Assembly (NCBI RefSeq): GCF_001940455.1 | Contig: NZ_MKQR01000007.1 | Location: 271,378 to 335,377 of the forward strand | Length of the DNA: 64,000 bases | DNA from: Actinokineospora bangkokensis | Lineage (GTDB): Bacteria; Actinomycetota; Actinomycetes; Mycobacteriales; Pseudonocardiaceae | Direction: 5' to 3' | Part shown: in pieces, positions 8,086 to 21,669 of the stretch | How the letters are laid out: each line of letters starts with the position of its first letter | Position numbering within the stretch: the first letter of the stretch is position 1 | Translations under genes and position numbers: made by a program | The notes under the pieces: generated by a model | The model's input: only the letters and a program-made list of their open reading frames with translations | The model's database searches: none | What the model was told of the DNA's origin: nothing

Positions 8086-9276
8086 ATGCGGCGAGGTGTG
8101 TGGGCGGTTGTGGGCACTGTGGTGGTTGCCTGGTTCGCGGTGGGATTGCTGCTGTTGGCGGTGGGGGCGTTCTTGCCCGGGTTGGGGTTGTTGGGCGATG
8201 TGGGGACGGCCGTGGCCGCTACCACCGCTGCGCCTTCGGTTGTGGTGGGGCTGGTCGTCATCGGTGCGGCTTTGTTGGTGCGCAAGCGCTTTCGGCGGGT
8301 GGGGGCTGTGTTGGCGGGGGTCAGCGGTGTGGGGACTGCGGCCGCTCTGGTGATCTGCGGGTTGTTCTGGAGTGCCACGACCAACGCCGGTGGGTCCATC
8401 AACCCGCTCCTGGCGATGTTCCCCAACCCCTCCACCAACACCGCTCCCGACGAGCACACCGTCTACACCACGACGCCGAGTGGGCAGGAGCTTCGTGCTG
8501 CTGTGTACCGGTCCTCGGCGGCGAATTCGTCCCTGCTGGTCTACGTGCACGGTGGGGGGTGGGTTGCGGGGTCCGAACTGGACAGAGGGAAGGACATGCG
8601 GTGGTTCGCTGACCGCGGGTGGACGGTTGTCAGCGTCGAGTACACGTTGGCCACGGACGAGCTGCACACCTGGGACGTCGCGGGGCCGCAGGTCGGGTGT
8701 GCGTTGCGGTGGGCTGTGGAGCGGGCGCCGGGGTGGGGGGCTGATGGTGGGCGGGTGGCGTTGTTGGGGGATTCGGCGGGGGGACAGTTGGCTGTGACCA
8801 CCGCTTACCTGGCTGCGCAGGGGAAGGCTGTTTCGTCGTGCGGTGGGCAGGTGCCGCGGGTGGGTGCGGTGGCGGTGCAGTACCCGGCTGTGGATCCGGT
8901 GGGCGGCTACGAGAACGGTTACGCGTTCGGGGACTCCCTGGCCACGGACACGCGCAGGCTTGGTCGGGCGTACTTCGGGGGGACGCCCGCGGAGGTGCCG
9001 GAGCGGTACCGGGCGTTGTCGGGGGAGGCGGTGGTCAGCGCGCAGGCGCCGCCGACGTTGGTGATCTCGCCGGATGATGACGTGGTGGTGCCCGCGGTGG
9101 GGGTGCGGCGGTTCGTGGACGTGGCGCGGCGGGGCGGGGTGGCGGTGACCTCGGTGGCGCTGCCCTTCGCCAACCACGCGTACGACACGGGGGCGCAGGG
9201 GTCGTTGGGGAACCAGGCGCGGTTGAGCGTGACGGAGGGGTTCCTGCGGCGGGTGCTGCCGGTCACAGGCGATTGA
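8086..9276 (+). CDS. membrane-anchored HSL-family esterase
   Basis: A 396-residue hydrolase. Three hydrophobic segments at about 5-30, 47-65 and 72-95 anchor it. The catalytic domain has the oxyanion HGGGW (155-159), nucleophile S230 in GDSAGG, an Asp in SPDDD (330-332) and H364 in FANHAYD. This is the hormone-sensitive-lipase (family IV) pattern, probably acting on small esters outside the membrane. ATG 8086 gives a classic MRRG membrane start but its GGGGAGG is close; ATG 8056 is the alternative. Codon use is odd: many TTG, GTT and GGT codons, unlike neighbours, so recent acquisition is possible. Its stop lies inside the ohr operator. Confidence 0.82.
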   Translation: MRRGVWAVVGTVVVAWFAVGLLLLAVGAFLPGLGLLGDVGTAVAATTAAPSVVVGLVVIGAALLVRKRFRRVGAVLAGVSGVGTAAALVICGLFWSATTNAGGSINPLLAMFPNPSTNTAPDEHTVYTTTPSGQELRAAVYRSSAANSSLLVYVHGGGWVAGSELDRGKDMRWFADRGWTVVSVEYTLATDELHTWDVAGPQVGCALRWAVERAPGWGADGGRVALLGDSAGGQLAVTTAYLAAQGKAVSSCGGQVPRVGAVAVQYPAVDPVGGYENGYAFGDSLATDTRRLGRAYFGGTPAEVPERYRALSGEAVVSAQAPPTLVISPDDDVVVPAVGVRRFVDVARRGGVAVTSVALPFANHAYDTGAQGSLGNQARLSVTEGFLRRVLPVTGD

Positions 9277-9306
9277 GTTGTGCGCAACTGAACTCGGCGG
9301 TAACGT
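9273..9306 (+). promoter_or_regulatory. ohr promoter with OhrR-type operator
   Basis: Near-perfect palindrome TTGAGTTG-TGCG-CAACTGAA (9273-9292, one mismatch pair). It overlaps the -35 TTGTGC (9278-9283), which is 17 bases from the -10 TAACGT (9301-9306). A MarR-type OhrR is encoded in the same operon, so autorepression relieved by organic peroxide is the likely logic. Confidence 0.65.
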
Positions 9307-9346
9307 CGACGGTGTCGAGCACGACGAGAAGACGCAGGAGGCAGAC

Positions 9347-9766
9347 GTGAAGGCGCTCTACGAGGCCAAGGCCACCGCCACCGGTGGGGGGCGGTCCGGG
9401 CACGTGCGGTCCGAGGACGGGGTGCTGGACTTCGACCTGGCCGTGCCCAAGTCCATGGGCGGGCCCGGTGGGGACAAGCCGAACCCGGAGCTGCTGTTCG
9501 CCGCCGGGTACTCCGCGTGCTTCCACGGCGCGTTGCAGGTCGTCGCGCGGCAGGCCAAGGTGGACGTGGACGGGTCGCGGGTGGATGCCACCGTCGGCAT
9601 CGGCGCGATCGACGGCGGCGGCTACGGGCTGGCCGTGGCGCTGACCGTCAGCATCCCGGGTGTGCCGGAGGAGGTCGCGCAGGAGCTGGTGGAGAAGGCG
9701 CACCAGGTGTGCCCGTACTCCAACGCCACCCGTGGGAACATCGACGTCCAGCTGTCCGTGGTCTGA
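9347..9766 (+). CDS. ohr: organic hydroperoxide resistance protein
   Basis: Ohr/OsmC-family thiol peroxidase of 139 residues that reduces organic hydroperoxides. Peroxidatic C58 lies in GYSACFHGAL and resolving C122 in QVCPYSNATRGN, both in the expected Ohr positions. GTG start with AGGAGG five bases before it. It is the first gene of ohr-ohrR, 14 bases from the regulator. Canonical length; no oddities. Confidence 0.96.
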   Translation: MKALYEAKATATGGGRSGHVRSEDGVLDFDLAVPKSMGGPGGDKPNPELLFAAGYSACFHGALQVVARQAKVDVDGSRVDATVGIGAIDGGGYGLAVALTVSIPGVPEEVAQELVEKAHQVCPYSNATRGNIDVQLSVV

Positions 9767-9780
9767 TCCAGGAGGTTGTC

Positions 9781-10251
9781 ATGACCGACCGCGCGCCGGG
9801 GCTGCTCGAGCAGCAGCTGTGCTTCGCCCTGTACTCGGCGTCGCGGGCCATGACGACCTGCTACCGACCGCTGCTGGACGAGGTGGGCCTGACCTACCCG
9901 CAGTACATCGTGCTGCTGGCCCTGTTCGACCGCGGCCCGCTGTCGGTCAAGGACCTCGGCGAGACCCTGCGGCTGGACTCCGGCACCCTCTCGCCCCTGC
10001 TCAAGCGCATGGAGGCGGGCGGGGTGGTGCGCCGCGAGCGCAGCCAGGAGGACGAGCGCAGCGTGGTCGTCTCGCTCACCGACCAGGGCGAGGCCCTGCG
10101 GTCGGGCGTGCAGCGCATGCCCGCCGCCATCGTCGAGGCCACCGGCAGCACCGTCGAGCAGATCGTGGACCTGCAGGCGCAGGTCACCGCCTTCCTCACC
10201 CGCCTGGAGGCGGCGCGGGATCAGCCCTCGGCCCGGTCCCGGGCGTCGTAG
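9781..10251 (+). CDS. ohrR: OhrR, MarR-family organic peroxide sensor
   Basis: A 156-residue winged-helix repressor. The opening LLEQQLCFALYSASRAMTTCYRPLLDEVGLTYPQY closely follows Bacillus OhrR, with the reactive Cys at C14 and a second Cys at C27. Its position suggests the one- or two-Cys sensing mechanism, in which oxidation releases the operator. LRLDSGTLSPLLKRME is the recognition helix region. ATG with AGGAGG upstream, co-transcribed with ohr. The last 31 bases overlap the convergent gene at 10221-10388. Confidence 0.94.
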   Translation: MTDRAPGLLEQQLCFALYSASRAMTTCYRPLLDEVGLTYPQYIVLLALFDRGPLSVKDLGETLRLDSGTLSPLLKRMEAGGVVRRERSQEDERSVVVSLTDQGEALRSGVQRMPAAIVEATGSTVEQIVDLQAQVTAFLTRLEAARDQPSARSRAS

Positions 10252-10388
10252 GCCAGGTCGGCGTAGTCCGGGGCGTGCTCGGTCTCCCGCAGGGCGACCA
10301 GCTCGTGCGGCAGCACCCGCGGCGGCAGCTGCCCGAAGTCGGTGAACCGGAGGAACGCGAAGTCCTCGTCGGTCAGGTCGTCGGCCAC
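10221..10388 (-). CDS. small conserved hypothetical protein, 55 aa
   Basis: Opens DLTDEDFAFLRFTDFGQLPPRVLPHELVAL, a pattern I recall from short actinobacterial proteins of unknown role. No cysteine, no membrane segment, acidic. GTG at 10388 is chosen because the conserved part starts there; a farther in-frame ATG at 10436 adds unlikely residues. No ribosome site is seen, but GACACT lies nine bases upstream, so leaderless expression is possible. It overlaps the end of ohrR tail to tail. Confidence 0.55.
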   Translation of the reverse strand: MADDLTDEDFAFLRFTDFGQLPPRVLPHELVALRETEHAPDYADLAYDARDRAEG

Positions 10389-10700
10389 GGGGCGCAGTGT
10401 CCCGCGCGGTGCGCGGTCTTGTCGACAGCCCGTCATCCCAAGTGTGGATGGCGGGCTGTTGCTGCGTTGGGGAGCATCCGGGAGTTTGGGGGCGGGCTGA
10501 AAAGACGCCCGCCCGTCCCGTTGGGTAGCACATGATCGCCTCCCCGACCAAGCACAACCACCCCATCGAGCATCTGCGTAGCCGGGGCGCCTGCTGCGAG
10601 GGGGATTGCGTTGTGCCAGGGAGGGGGAGAGGGGTTGGGGAGGGAAAGGGACGGCCCCGCGAACGTCGTTGGTCGCGGGGCCGTTGCTGGGGGGTGCGGC
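10389..10700. other. spacer between small gene and gltD
   Basis: 312 bases with no gene. It contains the gltD terminator at 10651-10684 and purine-rich stretches on the plus strand (10620-10650). Nothing else recognised. Confidence 0.5.
10651..10684 (-). terminator. terminator of the gltB-gltD operon
   Basis: Twelve-base perfect inverted repeat (10651-10662 with 10673-10684) around a ten-base loop, 16 bases after the gltD stop. Confidence 0.7.
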
Positions 10701-12170
10701 TCAGGTGAGGGGGCGGTCGGTGGGGTCGATGGGGCGGGGGAGGACGGTGCGGCCGGTGAGGTAGGCGTCGACGCCCGCCGCGGCGGAGCGGCCCTCGGCG
10801 ATGGCCCAGACGATGAGGGACTGGCCGCGGCCCATGTCGCCCGCGGTGAAGACGCCGGGGACGGTGGTCTGGTAATCGGGGCCGCGGGCGACGTTGCCGC
10901 GCTGGTCGAGGTCGACGCCGAGGTCGGTGAGCAGGGCGCCCTTCTCCGGGCCGGTGAAGCCCATGGCGAGGGTGACGAGCTGGGCGGGGATCTCGCGCTC
11001 GGAGCCGGGGACCGGGGTGAAGCGGCCGTCGACGTTCTCCACCTCGGCCAGGCGCAGGGCGCGGACGTTGCCGTGCTCGTCGCCCAGGAACTCGGTGGTG
11101 GAGACGGCGTAGACGCGCTCGCCGCCCTCCTCGTGGGCCGAGGACACCCGGTAGAGCATCGGGTAGGTGGGCCACGGGAAGGCGTCGGTGCGGGCGTCGG
11201 CGGGGCGGGGCATGATCTCCAGCTGGGTGACCGAGGCCGCGCCCTGGCGGTGGGAGGTGCCGACGCAGTCCGCGCCGGTGTCGCCGCCGCCGATGACCAC
11301 CACGTGCTTGCCCGCCGCGGAGATGGCGGGCTCGGCCAGCGAGCCCGCCGCGACCCGGTTGGCCAGCGGCAGGAACTCCATCGCCTGGTGCACCCCGCCC
11401 AGCTCGCGGCCGGGGATGGGCAGGTCGCGCCACTGGGTCGCGCCACCGGCCAGGACCACCGCGTCGTGGTCGGCGCGCAGCTGCTCGGCGGTGATGTCGA
11501 CGCCGATGTCGACCCCGGTGGTGAACTCGGTGCCCTCGGCGCGCATCTGCGCCAGGCGCCGGTCGAGGCGGAACTTCTCCATCTTGAACTCGGGGATGCC
11601 GTAGCGCAGCAGCCCGCCGACGGCGTCGGCCCGCTCGTAGACCACGACGTCGTGGCCCGCGCGGGTCAGCTGCTGGGCCGCGGCCAGGCCCGCCGGGCCG
11701 GAGCCGACGACCGCGACCCGCTTGCCGGTCCTGGTCGCGGGCGGCTGCGGGGTCACCCAGCCCTCGTCCCAGGCGCGGTCGACGATGGAGATCTCCACCC
11801 GCTTGATCGTGACCGGGTCGTCGTTGATCCCGAGCACGCACGCCGCCTCGCACGGCGCCGGGCACAGCGTCCCGGTGAACTCCGGGAAGTTGTTGGTCGC
11901 GTGCAGCCGCTCGCTGGCGACCTTCCAGTCCTGGCGCCACACCAGGGTGTTCCACTCGGGGATCAGGTTCCCCAGCGGGCAGCCGTTGTGGCAGAACGGG
12001 ATGCCGCAGTCCATGCAGCGGCCCGCCTGCTCGGCGCCCTTGCCGCCCGCGGTGAACTCGGCCACCGACTCCTGGGCGTAGACCTCGCGCCAGTCCTGCA
12101 GGCGCAGGAACACCGGGCGGCTGGTGGGCGTCTCGCGCCGGGTGGTCAGGAAACCCTTCGGGTCAGCCAC
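10701..12170 (-). CDS. gltD: glutamate synthase small subunit
   Basis: NADPH-dependent glutamate synthase beta chain of 489 residues, passing electrons from NADPH through FAD to the large subunit. The amino end has the Cys-rich domain for two 4Fe-4S clusters ([17 protein letters not shown], then [13 protein letters not shown]). Then come FAD-binding [15 protein letters not shown] and NADPH-binding [16 protein letters not shown] with GGAGGTG seven bases upstream. It follows gltB after 68 bases. Length and order are standard. Confidence 0.96.
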   Translation of the reverse strand: MADPKGFLTTRRETPTSRPVFLRLQDWREVYAQESVAEFTAGGKGAEQAGRCMDCGIPFCHNGCPLGNLIPEWNTLVWRQDWKVASERLHATNNFPEFTGTLCPAPCEAACVLGINDDPVTIKRVEISIVDRAWDEGWVTPQPPATRTGKRVAVVGSGPAGLAAAQQLTRAGHDVVVYERADAVGGLLRYGIPEFKMEKFRLDRRLAQMRAEGTEFTTGVDIGVDITAEQLRADHDAVVLAGGATQWRDLPIPGRELGGVHQAMEFLPLANRVAAGSLAEPAISAAGKHVVVIGGGDTGADCVGTSHRQGAASVTQLEIMPRPADARTDAFPWPTYPMLYRVSSAHEEGGERVYAVSTTEFLGDEHGNVRALRLAEVENVDGRFTPVPGSEREIPAQLVTLAMGFTGPEKGALLTDLGVDLDQRGNVARGPDYQTTVPGVFTAGDMGRGQSLIVWAIAEGRSAAAGVDAYLTGRTVLPRPIDPTDRPLT

Positions 12171-12238
12171 GGAGCACCTCCTGGGCCGGGGCCGCGCCCA
12201 GGGGGCGGGGCCGGGTGGGGGTGGGGGCGCACGTGCTC

Positions 12239-16765
<4,527 letters not shown>

Positions 16766-17259
16766 AGCTAGCGGCCCTCCCAAGGTCAGGAGCGCGCGCA
16801 CGGGGATCCGGTCGCGGGGGGAAGGCGCCCTGGGGCGGCTTCACCGGCGACTCGGCCCGGTGCCGCGTCGGAGAAGTCCCGGCGACGGGGTCAGGTGCCC
16901 GGGCGCGGGCGGTGGAGCGCACCTCATCGTGCGGGAGCGGCCAGGTGCACGTCGGTGTGCCCGAAGCCGAGCGCTGCGGCCGCCGCCGTGTGCCGGTGGG
17001 GGCGGGCGGGTGCCGAGCGTAGCGTCGAACCCGGGGTCATCCGGGCGTTCTCATGACAATAGTGTGAACTCGGCGTTATCGGCATAGGGCGTTGCGCCCG
17101 CGTGGTGAAGGCCACGAGGTCTTGACTAGTCGCCTGAACTGGTGATTGTGGGCGTGACCAGCCATTTCCCGACGTCGGGATCGTTTCGGCCCGCCCGTCC
17201 GTTGTACTGGTGTCCGGCGAATCCCGCCGGGTCGGGTGTCGTCCGAGGAGCGTAACGCC
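16766..17259. other. divergent spacer gltB / fxsA
   Basis: 494 bases without a supported gene. The part at 17040-17110 is less GC-rich and has several -10-like hexamers (TAGTGT, TATCGG) on the plus strand and TACGCT on the minus strand near 17018-17025, so the gltB promoter probably lies there. A better-formed plus-strand promoter is at 17122-17149. Confidence 0.45.
17122..17149 (+). promoter_or_regulatory. possible fxsA promoter
   Basis: TTGACT (17122-17127), 16 bases, GATTGT (17144-17149). It is a good -35 but a weak -10. The leader to the GTG at 17260 would be about 100 bases. Confidence 0.4.
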
Positions 17260-17712
17260 GTGCCGATCGCTGTGCTGGTGCTGCTGGCCGCCGTCGCCGA
17301 GGTCGCCGTGCTGGTGACCGTCGGCGGGCTGATCGGCCTGCTGCCGACGATCTTGTTGCTGCTGGGCGGGACCGCGCTCGGCGCCTGGCTGCTGCGCCGC
17401 GAGGGCACCAGGACGGTGGCCGCGCTGCGCGAGTCGGTGCTGCTGCGCCGCCCGCCGGAGCGCGAGCTGGTGGACGGCGTGCTGCTGGCCGCCGCGGGCG
17501 TCCTGGTGTTCCTGCCCGGTTTCCTCAGCGACCTGGTGGCCCTGTTCCTGCTGCTGCCGCCCACCCGCGCCCTGGTGCGCGAGCGCGTGCTGCGCCGGGC
17601 CCGGGCCCGCGCCGGGCGCCCGGTGGTGGTCGACTCGATCGTCGTGGAGTCCGAGCGGGTGCGCCCGGAACCCCAGCGGGTCATCGTGATCCCGCCCGCG
17701 CGCCCCGAGTGA
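17260..17712 (+). CDS. fxsA: FxsA-family inner-membrane protein
   Basis: A 150-residue membrane protein of the FxsA family, named for suppression of phage exclusion in E. coli; its normal role is unclear. Hydrophobic segments at about 2-22, 23-40 and 72-95 with an LPGFLSDLVALFLLLPPTRALVR block typical of the family. The tail is basic and cytoplasmic. GTG 17260 is chosen because GAGGAG lies nine bases before it; GTG 17236 upstream lacks a site. Single gene. Confidence 0.85.
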   Translation: MPIAVLVLLAAVAEVAVLVTVGGLIGLLPTILLLLGGTALGAWLLRREGTRTVAALRESVLLRRPPERELVDGVLLAAAGVLVFLPGFLSDLVALFLLLPPTRALVRERVLRRARARAGRPVVVDSIVVESERVRPEPQRVIVIPPARPE

Positions 17713-17790
17713 CGCGCCGGGTTCGCTCGTTGGGGTGAACGCCCGCCGTGTCCGGTTGGGAGGGACCGGCGCGGTGGGAATCATCCGCAC

Positions 17791-18330
17791 ATGCAGGTTC
17801 TCGGCGCCGCCCTCGCTCTGCTCCTGTCTACCGCGCAGCAGTTCTCCCCCGCGCCCGCCCAGACTGTGCCCACCCGGACTGCGCCGGCGCACTTCGCCCC
17901 GGTGTACGTCTACGACGGCTCGGCCGTGCCCGCGGGCGCCCGCGTGATGACCGTCCCGTTCGAATGGGGACAGTCGACTTCGGTCGTCGTGGTCGCCACC
18001 GGGCTGCTCCCGGGACGGGCGTACGGCGCGCACGTGCACCAGCGGGCGTGCGGGCTCCGGCCCGAGGACGCCGGTCCGCACACCCAGCACCGCGTCGACC
18101 CCGTGCAGCCGTCGGTGGACCCGGTGTACGCGAACCCGCGCAACGAGGTGTGGCTCGACTTCACCACCGACCGCGCGGGCAACGCCGTCAGCATCACCAC
18201 CGTGCCGTGGCGCCTGTCCACCCGCCCGGCGAAGTCGCTCGTCCTGCACGCCGAGCACACCCACACCGACCCCGGGCACGCGGGCACGGCAGGGGCCCGC
18301 GTCGCGTGCGCAGGCCTGCGCGAGGGCTAG
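17791..18330 (+). CDS. secreted Cu/Zn superoxide dismutase-like protein
   Basis: A 179-residue exported protein. A hydrophobic signal ends around AQQFSPAPAQ. The mature part keeps SOD landmarks: GAHVHQRACG (metal His-x-His), AGPHTQHRVDP, and LHAEHTHTDPG...AGARVACAGL, which matches the late His and the disulfide Cys. The active-site loops are shorter and less canonical than SodC, so activity is uncertain. ATG start; ribosome site weak. The stop shares the CTAG tetramer 18327-18330 with the convergent gene. Confidence 0.7.
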   Translation: MQVLGAALALLLSTAQQFSPAPAQTVPTRTAPAHFAPVYVYDGSAVPAGARVMTVPFEWGQSTSVVVVATGLLPGRAYGAHVHQRACGLRPEDAGPHTQHRVDPVQPSVDPVYANPRNEVWLDFTTDRAGNAVSITTVPWRLSTRPAKSLVLHAEHTHTDPGHAGTAGARVACAGLREG

Positions 18331-19154
18331 GGGAGCCGGTCGAGCAGCCAGCGGGGGCCGAGGATCTGCGCGCCGACGTCCTGGCAGCGCGCTTTGAGCC
18401 CCCGGTCGGCGGTGACCACCCAGCAGGGCGCGTTCGCCTCGGCCTGCGCCACGATCTCGTCGTCGCCCTCGCCAGGGGAGTCCACGACCACGACGCCCTC
18501 GACCGACCCGATGCCCTTGGCCTGCCCCTCCACCACCAGCACGGCGCGCGGGTACGCGCGGTCGAGGCCCGCGAAGTCGGGCACGCCCGCCCGCACGACC
18601 TCCGCGAGGCCGTCGCGCAGGCGGGTGGCGGCGCCGGGCCGGTCGCGCCACCAGCCGTCGGGCCGGGAGCCCATGACGTTGGCGCAGTCGACGACGAGCG
18701 TGGGTTCTGCCAAGAGGGTCACCAGTTCCGGCCAGGTCGCAGCGAACGGTGGGAACAGGGTAAGCCGGGGCACGCCGTCGAGCGGGACCCACGCCGCGGC
18801 GCGCGTCTCGGAGTTGCCCGGCCGCACCTCGGGCATCGCCGCCGCCACCGCCAGCACCGTGGTGTAGCTCCAGCCGCCGTGGTCGACGACGCGCTCACCG
18901 AACGGGCGCAGCAGGCCGGGGTCGAGCGTGCTCTCCTCCCCGACCTCGCGCAGCGCCGCCTCGACCGCGCTCTCGTGGCTGTCGCGGGCCCCGCCGAAGG
19001 TGCCCCACGTGCCCCCGCCCGGGGTCCAGCGCGCCCGCTGTTGCAGCAGCACGTGCCCGTCGCGCACGGGCAGCACCCCCGCCGCGCCGTAGCGGCCCCA
19101 GTGCAGGTGGCCCTGCGCGCACCGGGTGACCCGGTCGCCGTCCCCGACCGCCAC
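18327..19154 (-). CDS. Nudix hydrolase fused to a NYN/PIN-like nuclease domain
   Basis: A 275-residue two-domain protein. Residues 1-145 form a Nudix domain with the box G55-x5-E61-x7-REVGEE (69-74). Residues 150-275 look like a NYN/PIN-type nuclease fold: LVVDCANVMGS (D156), a central VVVVDSPGEGDDEIV (D231, D232) and WVVTADRGLKARC (D250), an acidic set suited to metal-dependent RNA cleavage. A nucleotide-diphosphate hydrolase joined to an RNase hints at RNA-end or damaged-nucleotide processing. GTG start four bases after the helicase stop, so it is probably co-transcribed with that helicase. Confidence 0.75.
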   Translation of the reverse strand: MAVGDGDRVTRCAQGHLHWGRYGAAGVLPVRDGHVLLQQRARWTPGGGTWGTFGGARDSHESAVEAALREVGEESTLDPGLLRPFGERVVDHGGWSYTTVLAVAAAMPEVRPGNSETRAAAWVPLDGVPRLTLFPPFAATWPELVTLLAEPTLVVDCANVMGSRPDGWWRDRPGAATRLRDGLAEVVRAGVPDFAGLDRAYPRAVLVVEGQAKGIGSVEGVVVVDSPGEGDDEIVAQAEANAPCWVVTADRGLKARCQDVGAQILGPRWLLDRLP

Positions 19155-19158
19155 CGGG

Positions 19159-21669
19159 CTACAGCTCGCCCGCGGCGGTGATGTGCAGGACGGCGGTGCC
19201 CGCCTCGTCCGAGGCGGCCAGGTCGACCTCGGCGGTGAAGCCCCAGTCGTGGTCGCCCGCCGGGTCGTCGAAGACCTGCCGGACCAGCCAGCGCTCGGGC
19301 TCCTGCTCGATGGTCAGCAGCGCCGGGCCGCGCGCGTCCGGGCCGACCCCGATCTGGGCGTGCTGGTCGAAGTAGGGCAGCACCGCGTCGGCCCACGCCT
19401 CGGCGTCCCACCCGGTGTCGCCGTCGAGGGCGCCCAGGGCGTCCCAGTCCCGGCGCGCGCACAGCTGCACCCGGTGGAACAGGGCGTTGCGCACCAGCAC
19501 GCGGAACGCCCGGGGGTTGGTGGTGATCGCGGGCGGGGTGTCGTCGACCGGCTCGGCCAGGTCCTCGGGGTCGCCCGCGGCGGGGTTGCTCAGCTTCTCC
19601 CACTCGTCGAGCAGGCTGGAGTCGACCTGGCGGACCAGCTCGCCCAGCCACTCCACCAGGTCGGTCAGCTCCTCGGTCTTGATGTCGTCGGGCACCGTCT
19701 GGCGCACCGCGCGGTAGGCGTCGGCCAGGTAGCGCAGCACCAGGCCCTCCGAGCGGGCCAGGCCGTAGAAGGAGGTGAACTCCGCGAAGGTCATCGCCCG
19801 CTCGTACATGTCCCGCACGACCGACTTGGGGGACAGGTGGCTGTCGCCCACCCACGGGTGCCCGCGCCGGTAGGTCTCGAACGCCGCCGACAGCAGCTCG
19901 GCCAGCGGGCGCGGGTGCTTGACCTCCTCCAGCAGCTCCATGCGCTGGTCGTACTCGATGCCCTCGGACTTCATCGCCGCCACGGCCTCGCCGCGGGCCT
20001 TGTGCTGCTGGGCGGAGAGCACCTGGCGCGGGTCGTCGAGGGTCGACTCCACCACCGACACCACGTCCAGGGCGTAGCTGGGCGACTCGGGGTCGAGCAG
20101 CTCGAAGGCGGCCAGCGCGAACGGCGACAGCGGCTGGTTGAGGGCGAAGTCGAGCTGGAGGTCGACGGTCAGCCGGACCCGGCGGCCCTGCTCGTCGGGT
20201 TCGTCGAGCTGCTCGACCACGCCCGCCTCGCGCAGGCCCCGGTAGATCGCGATGGCCCGCAGGATGTGCTTGCGCTGGGCGGGCCGGTCCTCGTGGTTGT
20301 CCTCCAGCAGGTGGCGCATGGCCGCGAACGCGTCGCCGGGGCGGTTGATGACGTTGAGCAGCATCGAGTGGGTGACCTTGAAGCTGGAGGTCAGCGGCTC
20401 CGGCTCGGCGGCCACCAGCCGCTCGAAGGTCGGCAGGCCCCAGGAGACCATGCCCTCCGGCGGCTTCTTGCGCACGAACTTGCGCCGCTTCTTCGGGTCG
20501 TCGCCGATCTTGGCCAGCGACTTCTCGTTCTCGATGACGTGCTCGGGCGCCTGCACCAGCACGGTGCCCAGGGTGTCGTAGCCCGCCCGGCCCGCGCGCC
20601 CGGCGATCTGGTGGAACTCGCGGGCCTTGAGCAGCCGGGTCCTGGTGCCGTCGTACTTCGACAGCGAGGTGAACACCACGGTGCGGATCGGCACGTTGAT
20701 GCCCACGCCCAGGGTGTCGGTGCCGCAGACGATCTTCATCAGCCCGGCCTGGGCCAGCCGCTCCACCAGCCGCCGGTACTTGGGCAGCATGCCCGCGTGG
20801 TGCACGCCGATGCCGTGGCGCACCAACCGCGACAGCGTCTTGCCGAACCCGGAGGAGAACCGGAAACCACCGATGAGCGCGGCGATCCGGTCCTTCTCCT
20901 CCCGGGAGCACACGTTGACGCTCATCAGCGCCTGCGCCCGCTCCAGGGCCGCGGCCTGGGTGAAGTGCACGACGTAGACCGGTGACTGGTTGGTGGTGAG
21001 CAGCTCCTCCAGCGCCTCGGTCAGCGGGCTCATGCCGAACGAGTAGAACAGCGGCACCGGCCGCTCCACCGAGGTCACCACCGCCGTCGGCCGCCCGGTG
21101 CGCCGGGTCAGGTCGGTCTCGAACCGGGAGACGTCGCCCAGGGTGGCCGACATGAGCACGAACTGCGCCTGCGGCAGCTCGATGATCGGCACCTGCCAGG
21201 CCCAGCCGCGGTCGGGGTCGGCGTAGAAGTGGAACTCGTCCATCACCACCTGGCCGACGTCGGCGCGGTCGCCGTCGCGCAGCGCGATGTTGGCCAGGAT
21301 CTCCGCGGTGCAGCAGATGATCGGCGCGGTGCCGTTGACGCTGGAGTCACCGGTGACCATGCCGACGTTCTCCGCGCCGAAGGTGTCGATGAGCGCGAAG
21401 AACTTCTCCGACACCAGCGCCTTGATCGGCGCGGTGTAGAAGGTGCGCTTGCCCTGCGCCAGCGCGGTGAAGTGCGCCCCGGTCGCAACCAGCGACTTGC
21501 CCGACCCGGTGGGGGTGTTGAGGATGACGTTGGCCCCCGAGACGATCTCCATGACCGCCTCCTCCTGCGCCGGGTACAGGCTCAGGCCCTGGTCCCCCGC
21601 CCAGGTCTCGAAGGCGTCGAACAGCGCGTCGGGGTCGGGGGAGGCGGGGATCCGCGCGGAGAGCGTCAT
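19159..21669 (-). CDS. Ski2/Mtr4-like DEAD-box RNA helicase (DUF3516 type)
   Basis: An 836-residue superfamily 2 helicase. Walker A is at 51-60 (NTPTGSGKSL), motif II is MDEFHFYAD, motif III is LMSATLGD, motif VI is HQIAGRAGRAGYDT. The carboxy half is the actinobacterial DUF3516-type domain. ATG with GGGAGCACC before it. The next gene, a Nudix-NYN fusion, follows after only four bases, which suggests joint work on RNA turnover. Length agrees with the family. Confidence 0.88.
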   Translation of the reverse strand: MTLSARIPASPDPDALFDAFETWAGDQGLSLYPAQEEAVMEIVSGANVILNTPTGSGKSLVATGAHFTALAQGKRTFYTAPIKALVSEKFFALIDTFGAENVGMVTGDSSVNGTAPIICCTAEILANIALRDGDRADVGQVVMDEFHFYADPDRGWAWQVPIIELPQAQFVLMSATLGDVSRFETDLTRRTGRPTAVVTSVERPVPLFYSFGMSPLTEALEELLTTNQSPVYVVHFTQAAALERAQALMSVNVCSREEKDRIAALIGGFRFSSGFGKTLSRLVRHGIGVHHAGMLPKYRRLVERLAQAGLMKIVCGTDTLGVGINVPIRTVVFTSLSKYDGTRTRLLKAREFHQIAGRAGRAGYDTLGTVLVQAPEHVIENEKSLAKIGDDPKKRRKFVRKKPPEGMVSWGLPTFERLVAAEPEPLTSSFKVTHSMLLNVINRPGDAFAAMRHLLEDNHEDRPAQRKHILRAIAIYRGLREAGVVEQLDEPDEQGRRVRLTVDLQLDFALNQPLSPFALAAFELLDPESPSYALDVVSVVESTLDDPRQVLSAQQHKARGEAVAAMKSEGIEYDQRMELLEEVKHPRPLAELLSAAFETYRRGHPWVGDSHLSPKSVVRDMYERAMTFAEFTSFYGLARSEGLVLRYLADAYRAVRQTVPDDIKTEELTDLVEWLGELVRQVDSSLLDEWEKLSNPAAGDPEDLAEPVDDTPPAITTNPRAFRVLVRNALFHRVQLCARRDWDALGALDGDTGWDAEAWADAVLPYFDQHAQIGVGPDARGPALLTIEQEPERWLVRQVFDDPAGDHDWGFTAEVDLAASDEAGTAVLHITAAGEL

